Assembly: GCA_903873045.1 (NCBI GenBank)
Contig: CAIQND010000536.1
Coordinates: 1 to 8,275, forward strand
Reading direction: 5' to 3'
Source: an uncultured Methylococcaceae bacterium
GTDB taxonomy: Bacteria > Pseudomonadota > Gammaproteobacteria > Methylococcales > Methylomonadaceae
DNA: 8,275 nucleotides
The translations under genes and the position numbers were made by a program. The notes under the pieces are model-generated. The model had not been told where the DNA came from. It made no database searches and was given only the letters and a program-made list of their open reading frames with translations. Shown one piece after another: positions 1 through 5,191 of this stretch (position 1 is the first letter of the stretch; each line of letters starts with the position of its first letter).

Positions 1-177
1 GAGCCTATCTTGATAATAATCCAATGGGTTCGGCAATAACTGTTTAATGACAGCTTCATTGCCTACTAAAATTAGTTTTAAGTCTGGATTGTTTTTTAAG
101 CAATCCAATGATGCCGGAATAGTGACTTCAGGACCATGATCGCCGCCCATCGCATCAATTGAAATTGTTAAACTCAC
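1..177 (-). CDS. plsX: Phosphate acyltransferase PlsX, N-terminal 59 codons (runs off left edge)
   Basis: PlsX makes acyl-phosphate from acyl-ACP, the first committed substrate for the PlsY route of phospholipid synthesis; it is a peripheral membrane enzyme. The visible N-terminus carries the family's hallmark IDAMGGDHGP at residues 7-16, followed by a Rossmann-like strand LKLILVGN at 33-40. The start is taken as GTG at 177-175, because the hallmark begins only a few residues later and no ATG lies in frame before it. A GGAG sits about 12 bases upstream, which is rather far, so initiation may be modest. Its position downstream of yceD and rpmF on the same strand is the conserved bacterial arrangement linking ribosome and membrane-lipid synthesis. 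The remaining C-terminal majority of the protein lies outside the window. Family assignment is secure; the exact start is slightly less so. Confidence 0.95.
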   Translation of the reverse strand, partial: MSLTISIDAMGGDHGPEVTIPASLDCLKNNPDLKLILVGNEAVIKQLLPNPLDYYQDRL

Positions 178-209
178 GCTGATGAACAACTCCGCAGTTA
201 TTGAAGGAA

Positions 210-231
210 GCCGAACCGGATAGGGTTCGGC
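210..231 (-). terminator. Hairpin between rpmF and plsX (attenuator, weak terminator or processing site)
   Basis: A perfect 8-base inverted repeat (GCCGAACC / GGTTCGGC) with a 6-base loop lies in the 82-base gap between rpmF and plsX. On the minus-strand transcript it is followed only by TTCCTTC, not a clean U-run, so full intrinsic termination is doubtful. It could reduce read-through so that more L32 than PlsX is made, or it could stabilise the 3' end of an rpmF message after cleavage. The structure is visible; the role is inferred. Confidence 0.55.
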
Positions 232-259
232 ATAGCATCATGCCAGAGCGGAAAGATTA

Positions 260-442
260 TTAATCTTCGTCGCTTTTATTGACTATTTGACGACCTTTAA
301 AAAAGCCGTCCGGGGTAACGTGATGACGTAAATGCATTTCACCCGTGATGGCATCTTGAGTCAATGCTCTACCTGTTAATGCATCATGTGAACGACGCTG
401 ACCACGTCTTGAACGCGATACTTTACTCTTTTGTACGGCCAT
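260..442 (-). CDS. rpmF: 50S ribosomal protein L32
   Basis: This 60-residue basic protein of the large ribosomal subunit matches L32 over its length: it starts MAVQKSKVSRSRRGQRRSHDAL and contains HLRHHVTPDGFFKGR at about 37-51. It has no cysteines, so it is the zinc-free form found in E. coli rather than the four-cysteine zinc-ribbon form. The ATG overlaps the stop of yceD by one base (TAATG). A GGAG lies 7 bases before the ATG, inside the end of yceD, so translation of the two is probably coupled. The length agrees with the family (57-60 residues). Confidence 0.97.
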   Translation of the reverse strand: MAVQKSKVSRSRRGQRRSHDALTGRALTQDAITGEMHLRHHVTPDGFFKGRQIVNKSDED

Positions 443-969
443 TATAAATCTCCAGTGTTTTTAAGTTTGGCTAATATGGAAAAAGGGTTTTCAGTGGATG
501 ACGGCTCGTCATTCACTATTGGATCTACGGTGTTATCGTCAATTTTTTTGACAAAACAAGGTTGCTGATGCTTTGGAAATGCCGGTAAAGTGAGTAATAT
601 CTCATCTTCAATAATATTTTTAAGAGGAATCTTTCCTTCCTCAACTATTAATGGCTCATAGTCTTCGGGCAATCTATCGGCTTGATCTATTGAGGTAACA
701 ATGCCTAATTTGATGTTGCAATCAACAGGCCAGCTAACAGCTCCTAAACAGTTTTGGCACTCAAGTTCCAAAACAGCCTTGATATGACCTTCAATTTTGG
801 CCAGCCGCCCTTCCCGACCAAAAAAAAGGTCAACAGTAATTGATCCGGAGTCGTTAACCAGCATAGTTGCCAAACGATCCAGACTGCTTAAGGGTATTTG
901 ACCTTTTAACTCACCACGCTTATCAGCCAGGTGCAAGGGGTCTATATATTCGGGTAATCTATCTAACAT
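442..969 (-). CDS. yceD: YceD/DUF177 protein, large-subunit rRNA accumulation factor
   Basis: DUF177 proteins are needed for normal 23S rRNA accumulation and in many bacteria are encoded directly before rpmF, as here. The 175 residues match the E. coli protein in length and in several landmarks: LECQNC at about 69-74 (C71 and C74, the family's paired cysteines), RLPEDYEPL at about 99-107, the acidic helix IIEDEILLTLP at 119-129, and the terminal NPFSILAKLK at 161-170. The ATG at 969 aligns with the usual start of the family. No Shine-Dalgarno sequence precedes it, and the predicted transcription start is only a few bases upstream (see the promoter entry). The last codons hold the ribosome binding site for rpmF. 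The molecular mechanism of the family is not settled. Confidence 0.93.
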   Translation of the reverse strand: MLDRLPEYIDPLHLADKRGELKGQIPLSSLDRLATMLVNDSGSITVDLFFGREGRLAKIEGHIKAVLELECQNCLGAVSWPVDCNIKLGIVTSIDQADRLPEDYEPLIVEEGKIPLKNIIEDEILLTLPAFPKHQQPCFVKKIDDNTVDPIVNDEPSSTENPFSILAKLKNTGDL

Positions 970-978
970 AACTGCGAA

Positions 979-1007
979 ATAATATAGGTAAACCCTAATT
1001 CCGTCAA
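979..1007 (-). promoter_or_regulatory. Sigma70-type promoter for yceD-rpmF-plsX
   Basis: On the minus strand TTGACG (1007-1002, 5 of 6 to the -35 consensus) is followed after exactly 17 bases by TATTAT (984-979, 5 of 6 to the -10 consensus). This is the strongest promoter-like sequence noticed in the window. A start about 7 bases past the -10 would fall near 972, leaving roughly 3-5 untranslated bases before the yceD ATG at 969. Confidence 0.75.
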
Positions 1008-1105
1008 ACTCTAAATATAATTCTTCTTAAAATTAAGCCAAAAAGTACACATTGGAAGGTGCTATGAGTGAGTGAGAAACCCATCTGTTTGCGCCCAACT
1101 TATTT

Positions 1106-1133
1106 TTTAAACGCGACAAAATGAAGTTATACT
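1106..1133 (+). promoter_or_regulatory. Possible promoter for the dehydrogenase-isomerase pair
   Basis: TTTAAA (1106-1111), a 16-base spacer and TATACT (1128-1133) give 4 of 6 and 5 of 6 matches to sigma70 boxes in the gap before the plus-strand pair. The leader would be about 100 bases. Such matches arise easily in AT-rich gaps, so this is only a candidate. Confidence 0.25.
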
Positions 1134-1238
1134 TGGGGTTAATTACTGCTATGAAAAATAAAATGTTCGCAGAACCTGTGCCAGTATTAACCAGACTTTT
1201 AAAACTCAGAATTTAGCGACCGAACCCATTCAATAAAT

Positions 1239-2126
1239 ATGATAACAGATAAAAAACCCACGATTGGCTTCATAGGCATCGGTTTAATGGGCAAACCCAT
1301 GACCTTACGTTTATTGAAGGCAGGCTTTAGTGTCAACGTATGGAATCGCAGCCCTGAAAAACTTTCACCCGTGACTGATGCAGGTGCTAACGCGTGCTCA
1401 TCCATTGCCGAACTCGTCAAAGCATCCGACATCATTTTGTTATGTTTGACGGATACCCTGGCTGTTGAAACGGTTATACGCAATGACATTATGGATCACG
1501 GTTCAGCAAACCAGTTGCTGATTGATTTATCCAGCATACACCCCGAGAACACTCGAGAGTTAGCGGCCATGCTGCATAAAAAATGCGGCATGGGCTGGGT
1601 AGATGCGCCCGTTTCAGGCGGCGTTACGGGAGCCGAACAAGGCAACTTGGCGATTATGGCAGGCGGTAGCCTGGAAAACATCAATATTGCGCGTGTTGTT
1701 CTGGCACCGCTTTATAAGCAACTGACTCACATGGGTGACTTGGGCAGCGGGCAGATCACCAAGATTTGCAACCAAATGATTGTCAGCTGCAATGTGCTGG
1801 TTATCGCCGAAATGATCGCGCTGGCCCGGCAAGCCGGTGTCGCTGCCGAGAAAATACCGGAAGCCCTGTCCGGCGGCTTTGCTGACTCAAAACCCTTGCA
1901 AATTGTCGGCTCTGAAATGGCAACTGGCACCTTTGAGCCGATAAAATGGCACGTTAAAACCTTATTGAAAGATTTGAATATGGCCGTCGATTTAGCCGTT
2001 AATCAAGGCCAAGCCATCCCCATGTCCGGCTTGGCCGCTCAACTTATGCAATTACACGGCAGTCATGGTTATTTGGAACAAGACCCTTCAACCTTAATTA
2101 AATTATTTACTAAAAAAAATGCCTAA
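1239..2126 (+). CDS. NAD(P)-dependent beta-hydroxyacid dehydrogenase (tartronate-semialdehyde/3-hydroxyisobutyrate type)
   Basis: The 295-residue length and motifs are those of the 3-hydroxyisobutyrate dehydrogenase family (GarR, GlxR, MmsB, glyoxylate/succinic semialdehyde reductases). The N-terminal Rossmann fold has GFIGIGLMG at 10-18. The substrate loop DAPVSGGVTGAEQG is at 122-135 with AIMAGG after it. The catalytic region GSGQITKICNQM has lysine 175 and asparagine 178, and KDLNMA follows at 244-249. The second Rossmann strand ends in WNRS (36-39) with no acidic residue, which in relatives goes with NADPH rather than NADH (inference). Overlap with a hydroxypyruvate isomerase gene makes tartronate-semialdehyde reductase (to D-glycerate) the likeliest role, but the family is poorly discriminated by sequence, so no gene symbol is given. 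The ATG has no clear ribosome binding site; the fingerprint starts at residue 10, as is normal for the family. Confidence 0.88.
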   Translation: MITDKKPTIGFIGIGLMGKPMTLRLLKAGFSVNVWNRSPEKLSPVTDAGANACSSIAELVKASDIILLCLTDTLAVETVIRNDIMDHGSANQLLIDLSSIHPENTRELAAMLHKKCGMGWVDAPVSGGVTGAEQGNLAIMAGGSLENINIARVVLAPLYKQLTHMGDLGSGQITKICNQMIVSCNVLVIAEMIALARQAGVAAEKIPEALSGGFADSKPLQIVGSEMATGTFEPIKWHVKTLLKDLNMAVDLAVNQGQAIPMSGLAAQLMQLHGSHGYLEQDPSTLIKLFTKKNA

Positions 2127-2883
2127 CTTCAGCGCTAATTTAAGTTTATTGTTTACTGAGGTAGATCTTATCGATCGCTTCAAAGCGTCTAAAAATGTCG
2201 GCTTTGAAGCGGTTGAAATACAATTCCCTTACAGCCTGAGCGCAGAAACTCTAAAAAACACACTGGAAGAGCAACAGTTAAAACTGGTGTTGTTTAATGT
2301 GGATGCCGACGATCTATTACAGGGAGGCGAAGGACTTGCCTGTGTGCCTGAAAAGCAGGCTCAATTCCGCCAGGCAATTACTGAAGCGCTTGACTACGCA
2401 AAGCTGTTAAAACCGAAAGCCATCAACGTACTGCCTGGACGATGTTTTAATGAAAAACGAAAACAGAACTACCTGAAAACCTTCAAAGAAAATCTGATTT
2501 TTGCTGTTGAGAGCTTTGCCCTCTTGGATATTAAAACAGTTTTTGAAGCTATCAATAGCCACGACATGCCTGGATTTATCATCCATAACGGCCAACAAAT
2601 GCTTGATATATTGGACGAACTCAACCACCCGAAGCTGTTTATGCAATACGATATTTATCATGCGCAGATGATGGGCGACCAGCCGGATGAATTTATTGCC
2701 CGACACGCCAATAAAATCGGCCATATTCAATTTGCAGATTGCCCTGGTCGCGGCCAACCGGGTACTGGACATATTAATTTTGAAAGGATTTTCCAGGCTA
2801 TTGAAAAGTCGGGTTATTCAGGCTGGGTTGGCGCTGAATATAACCCGGTGGGAACAACATCAGAAAGCTTGGACTGGCTTTGA
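2119..2883 (+). CDS. hyi: Hydroxypyruvate isomerase (xylose-isomerase-like TIM barrel)
   Basis: Hyi interconverts hydroxypyruvate and tartronate semialdehyde. The 254 residues align with the E. coli enzyme almost end to end: FSANLSLLF at 4-12, GFEAVEIQFPY at 28-38, QYDIYHAQ at 176-183, GHIQFADCPGRGQPGTG at 201-217 and GWVGAEYNP at 235-243. The two catalytic glutamates of the family are present as E143 and E240, the E. coli positions, and the metal-site D178, H181 and H202 are visible. The C-terminus ends a few residues earlier than in E. coli, past all active-site positions. Its ATG lies 8 bases inside the preceding dehydrogenase gene, with no separate ribosome binding site, so translation is probably coupled. 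Together the pair would feed hydroxypyruvate or tartronate semialdehyde into glycerate. A glyoxylate carboligase gene is not in the window. Confidence 0.92.
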   Translation: MPNFSANLSLLFTEVDLIDRFKASKNVGFEAVEIQFPYSLSAETLKNTLEEQQLKLVLFNVDADDLLQGGEGLACVPEKQAQFRQAITEALDYAKLLKPKAINVLPGRCFNEKRKQNYLKTFKENLIFAVESFALLDIKTVFEAINSHDMPGFIIHNGQQMLDILDELNHPKLFMQYDIYHAQMMGDQPDEFIARHANKIGHIQFADCPGRGQPGTGHINFERIFQAIEKSGYSGWVGAEYNPVGTTSESLDWL

Positions 2884-2943
2884 TGAGTAGCTTTAGTCGC
2901 CAAGATATTTAAAAACCGGCCATTCATAGTTTTTTTTCATCAC

Positions 2944-2981
2944 AAAGCCATTCTTGAGCCGTCCCTAAGGGACAGAGCTTT
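2944..2981. repeat. Nested inverted repeat downstream of hyi
   Basis: GTCCC-TAA-GGGAC (2961-2973) is enclosed by AAAGC (2944-2948) and GCTTT (2977-2981). The inner stem is perfect but only 5 bases, and the outer pairing is separated by unpaired bases. It lies about 60 bases past the isomerase stop and could be part of a dispersed repeat or an mRNA 3' structure. No second copy was noticed in this window. Confidence 0.35.
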
Positions 2982-3106
2982 CGTTCTTCGTACCTTCAGG
3001 GCGATAATCTTTTAAATATTAATCTGCCATTAGTAAGAAATCAGCGCCCTTCTTCTACGTAAGCCATTGATAGTTATTGATCCGACTTTTTCATCTTAGC
3101 GTCACA

Positions 3107-3134
3107 CTTAAGGTGCTCTTAAGACTTGCCAAGT
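3107..3134. repeat. Two adjacent short dyads (CTTAAG pair and ACTTG/CAAGT)
   Basis: CTTAAG occurs at 3107-3112 and 3118-3123 around a 5-base centre; each copy is itself a palindrome, so the pair is both a direct and an inverted repeat. It is followed at once by ACTTG-C-CAAGT (3124-3134). Protein binding sites are a possible explanation, but short AT-rich palindromes also arise by chance. Confidence 0.35.
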
Positions 3135-3146
3135 TAAAATTACCCC

Positions 3147-3166
3147 AACGTTAAAACATTAACGTT
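3147..3166. promoter_or_regulatory. Perfect 8+8 dyad, candidate operator
   Basis: AACGTTAA (3147-3154) and its exact reverse complement TTAACGTT (3159-3166) flank a 4-base centre AACA. A 20-base perfect dyad with half-sites one helical turn apart has the geometry of a dimeric repressor or activator site. It lies about 145-165 bases before the RlpA-like gene. No regulator gene is in the window, so the binding protein is unknown. Confidence 0.4.
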
Positions 3167-3171
3167 CAAAA

Positions 3172-3196
3172 CTTGAAGCAAAACAATTGCTTTAAG
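3172..3196 (+). repeat. Ten-base stem-loop upstream of the RlpA-like gene
   Basis: CTTGAAGCAA (3172-3181) and TTGCTTTAAG (3187-3196) can form a continuous 10-pair stem in plus-strand RNA, with one G-U pair and a 5-base loop AACAA. No U-run follows, so it is not a classical terminator. It sits 5 bases after the perfect 8+8 dyad and may belong to the same control region. Confidence 0.4.
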
Positions 3197-3309
3197 TCGA
3201 CGAGACAAAGAATCAAGCGGCCTGGACATAATCCGACACCCCTGATCCTTGTATATATGGCCAACTACTGAACAGGCCATAAATTTTAATTAAAAAAGGC
3301 TTTTTATTT

Positions 3310-3759
3310 ATGAATAAACTGATACTGGCAGTTTTTGTTGTTGTTACCTATAGTTATTTTTCTAACCCAATACAATCGGCAGAAGCATCAAGTCGCCACA
3401 CGACTCACAAGTCAAAAGCTCATACCACCAAGCATCATTCAAAAACTCATCATCAAAGTACCGCTTCATGGTATGGTGCTGATTTTCATGGCAAAAAAAC
3501 CGCTAACGGTGAAAGGTTCAACATGTATGCAATGACTGCGGCACACAAAACATTGCCTCTTTCATCTTACGCTGAAGTCACCAACCTAAAAAATCATCGT
3601 AGCGTTATCGTGCGCATCAATGATAGAGGGCCTTTTCATGGCAAAAGAGCATTGGATTTATCTTATGCTGCCGCAAAAGAACTCGGCATTAGAGGAACCG
3701 GTTCAGTACAGATCACTCCGCTAGGACACGACCAAACCTTGGCAATGTTAAGCCAGTAA
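3310..3759 (+). CDS. Secreted RlpA-like double-psi beta-barrel protein with His-rich linker
   Basis: RlpA proteins are periplasmic lytic transglycosylases or related peptidoglycan-acting barrels. Residues 1 to about 24 form a signal peptide (MNK, hydrophobic core LILAVFVVVTY, likely cleavage near QSA-EA). There is no lipobox cysteine, so the product should be soluble. Residues 29-49 are a basic linker with seven histidines. The barrel follows: ASWYGADFHGKKTANGERF (52-70), TAAHKTLP (77-83), VRINDRGPF (101-109), RALDLS (113-118). E68, H79 and D105 have the same spacing (11 and 26 residues) as the E120, H131 and D157 active-site residues reported for Pseudomonas aeruginosa RlpA. The usual C-terminal SPOR domain is absent; the protein ends at 149 residues, just after the barrel. 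A weak AAGG lies 10 bases before the ATG. It is a single-domain relative rather than RlpA itself. Confidence 0.88.
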   Translation: MNKLILAVFVVVTYSYFSNPIQSAEASSRHTTHKSKAHTTKHHSKTHHQSTASWYGADFHGKKTANGERFNMYAMTAAHKTLPLSSYAEVTNLKNHRSVIVRINDRGPFHGKRALDLSYAAAKELGIRGTGSVQITPLGHDQTLAMLSQ

Positions 3760-3811
3760 ACCCAACAAACACAATTTACCTTCTTAAACTCAATGGACAC
3801 TTGCAAGTTTT

Positions 3812-3843
3812 GTAGGGCGGCTAGCTAAAGCTAACCGCCCTAC
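3812..3843. repeat. REP-like imperfect palindrome (GTAG...CTAC hairpin)
   Basis: GTAGGGCGG (3812-3820) pairs exactly with CCGCCCTAC (3835-3843). After a single C/A mismatch the inner arms TAGC (3822-3825) and GCTA (3830-3833) also pair, leaving a TAAA loop. The 5' GTAG followed by a GC-rich stem is the form of repetitive extragenic palindromes mobilised by RAYT transposases (family knowledge). It sits in the convergent gap between the RlpA-like gene and the cyclotransferase gene. Neither side has a U-run, so it is a REP-like unit first and a possible bidirectional terminator second. Only this copy was noticed in the window. Confidence 0.6.
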
Positions 3844-3883
3844 TATCACCTTTCTTTTCTGATTGATAAGCCATCCAAAATTC

Positions 3884-4282
3884 TTAACCGCCGCGATAAT
3901 CACCCGAGATTATTTGCTGTAGTGTTGAAACATCGTGATTGTACAAATACACCCAAGCCACAATCGAATCACCACTGACAAGCTCTATAGAGCATTGCTT
4001 GCGACTATATTCTTGGGGCATCGGAAACCGGTCACTACATTCTTCATAGCCATCCAAGCACTCTAATAACGGCTGTTGGTCAAGGATTTTATACAGCTCA
4101 CCAAAAACCTTATGATTGGCATCACTGGATTCAACAGCACCGGGATAGCCACACACTTCATATAATTTTCCAGACATAACGCCCTCTGAATAATACGCGC
4201 AGTAATTGGCTAATAAATGATGCTTGCTTGAAGCTGTTTGTTTACGCAACGTGCCATAAACAAATATAAATTCAGTCGCCAC
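3884..4282 (-). CDS. Gamma-glutamylcyclotransferase-family protein (AIG2/YtfP-like)
   Basis: The family covers small single-domain enzymes that cyclise gamma-glutamyl amines or peptides to 5-oxoproline, plus many members of unknown substrate. The 132 residues show the signature FVYGTLR at 7-13, GYPGAV at 45-50, GELYKI at 61-66, LDGYEEC at 76-82 and a final SGDYRGG. The catalytic glutamate is most likely E80 or E81. The start is GTG at 4282-4280 with only a weak AGG upstream; the conserved core begins within six residues, so no later start is possible. It is the last of five same-strand genes, 49 bases after ychJ. The true substrate cannot be read from the sequence. Confidence 0.85.
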   Translation of the reverse strand: MATEFIFVYGTLRKQTASSKHHLLANYCAYYSEGVMSGKLYEVCGYPGAVESSDANHKVFGELYKILDQQPLLECLDGYEECSDRFPMPQEYSRKQCSIELVSGDSIVAWVYLYNHDVSTLQQIISGDYRGG

Positions 4283-4331
4283 GTAAACTACCGACCTGGT
4301 TTTTCAGAGGATAACCAACCAATACGATTAC

Positions 4332-4817
4332 TTATCCGGCTCCGCAACAACGCTTAAATTTTTTGCCACTACCGCACGAACACAGCGCGTTCTTGCCCTG
4401 ATTAGTTTGCAGACCCACTATACCCATTGATTTAATCACACCATCCAAATAAAACCAGCGTCCATTGATTTTCGTAAAGCGGCTGATTTCATTCATAACG
4501 TGTTCTTGATCATCCTGTACGTAAAATGCCTTAAACGCCACCACGCCTTTGCTGTCTTTGACCGCCCCTTTTTTTATCTCGGTAATTTCCAGTCGTAACC
4601 AGTCAATATTTTCTCTGGAAAAATCTATCTTCTCAGGTCGTCTGGTTGCATCCCAAGTTTCTTGTAAATAAGCCGCATTGCGCAACACATAGGCCGTATA
4701 ACGCGACCGCATTAACGCTTCAGCAGTTGCAGGTATTTTTTCGCCGGAATGAAATGGCTCGCAGCATTGTTGATAGGCTATGCCGGAGCCGCAGAGGCAA
4801 AGTGTTTGATTGTTCAA
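4332..4817 (-). CDS. ychJ: YchJ/UPF0225 protein with two SEC-C zinc motifs
   Basis: YchJ proteins have an NTF2-like core between two SEC-C motifs, the short zinc-binding motif also found at the SecA C-terminus; their function is unknown. The N-terminal motif has C7, C9, C18 and C19 (CLCGSG...QCC), and the C-terminal one has C146, C148, C157 and C158 (CSCGSGKKFKRCC). The middle carries LMRSRYTAYV at 35-44, YLQETWD at 50-56, and SRFTKINGRWFYLDG at 112-126, matching the E. coli protein throughout (161 versus about 150 residues). The start is a TTG at 4817-4815, preceded by AAGGA at 8 bases; no ATG lies in frame between the upstream stop and the first SEC-C cysteine, so TTG appears to be genuine. 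It lies 45 bases after the DUF2442 gene. Confidence 0.92.
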   Translation of the reverse strand: MNNQTLCLCGSGIAYQQCCEPFHSGEKIPATAEALMRSRYTAYVLRNAAYLQETWDATRRPEKIDFSRENIDWLRLEITEIKKGAVKDSKGVVAFKAFYVQDDQEHVMNEISRFTKINGRWFYLDGVIKSMGIVGLQTNQGKNALCSCGSGKKFKRCCGAG

Positions 4818-4862
4818 AAAGGATTCCTTGTAGCAGCATTACGAGCTTGTTGTTGGGGCTAT

Positions 4863-5159
4863 TTAACTTGTGTAGGTAACTACGCTGTTAGCCATTATTT
4901 CAGTTTTTTCTGGTGATTGATAAAACTTTAAGCGCAGACTATCAGCACAAAAATCAATCTCCTGTTTTTGCCATACAATGGAACGCCCCTTATCACCTAT
5001 TTGCACCTGGCCAAAAACAGCAGGATTTTTTAATAACGTCATTACTCCTTTTTTCAGTAACGCTTTAAAATCGGCAGTAATAACAACATGATCGCTGTAC
5101 GTTATTTTGATGCTGTAATTATTTGCATCCGGTTTTATTGTTTTAATATGATAAAACAT
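4863..5159 (-). CDS. DUF2442 domain protein
   Basis: The 98 residues fit DUF2442: an N-terminal strand pair (HIKTIKPDANNYSIKITYSD, 4-23), FKALLKKGVMTLLKNPAVFGQVQI (31-54) and the diagnostic tail RSIVWQKQEIDFCADSL (59-75) with W63 and D69. The function of the family is not established. Many members are encoded beside DUF4160 proteins in small toxin-antitoxin-like pairs (family knowledge), but no DUF4160 gene is visible here. It begins 32 bases after the stop of the nuclease-like gene on the same strand, with no clear ribosome binding site, so co-transcription with the ATPase and nuclease-like genes is plausible. The last residues (after about 80) are not typical of the domain. Confidence 0.8.
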   Translation of the reverse strand: MFYHIKTIKPDANNYSIKITYSDHVVITADFKALLKKGVMTLLKNPAVFGQVQIGDKGRSIVWQKQEIDFCADSLRLKFYQSPEKTEIMANSVVTYTS

Positions 5160-5191
5160 AGAATGACTAATTGCAGCAAATACATTGTTAG

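Larger units (their letters stand above)
2884..3309. other. Intergenic region of 426 bases with clustered dyad symmetries, no gene seen
   Basis: No coding sequence longer than a few tens of codons with family resemblance was found on either strand. A T8 run at about 2931-2938 follows the isomerase gene, but no strong stem precedes it, so a terminator is not called. The region holds a short hairpin (2961-2973), four closely spaced dyads between 3107 and 3196, and a distant 6-base inverted repeat GGCCTG (3219-3224) / CAGGCC (3273-3278) in what is probably the leader of the RlpA-like gene. No well-formed sigma70 promoter was found for that gene. Confidence 0.6.

Noticed and set aside
1151..1216. 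21-codon plus-strand ORF (MKNKMFAEPVPV...) in the leader of the dehydrogenase gene, considered as a regulatory leader peptide
   Set aside because: There is no clear ribosome binding site, no run of regulatory codons and no attenuator-like alternative hairpins; ORFs this short are expected by chance.
2407..2772. 121-codon minus-strand ORF opposite hydroxypyruvate isomerase
   Set aside because: It lies wholly antisense to a strongly supported enzyme gene, has no recognisable domain and its composition looks like a shadow frame.
2920..2940. Terminator for hyi at the T8 run near 2931-2938
   Set aside because: No stable GC-rich stem can be drawn directly before the T-run, so it does not meet the form of an intrinsic terminator.
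2904..2951. Minus-strand 15-codon frame (MKKNYEWPVFKYLGD) after hyi, considered as a gene remnant
   Set aside because: The in-frame sequence upstream is interrupted by a stop, nothing adjacent extends the similarity, and I could not tie it to a family.
3219..3309. Riboswitch or sigma70 promoter in the leader of the RlpA-like gene
   Set aside because: TATATA at 3252-3257 has no matching -35 at 16-18 bases, and the GGCCTG/CAGGCC pairing alone matches no riboswitch class I know.
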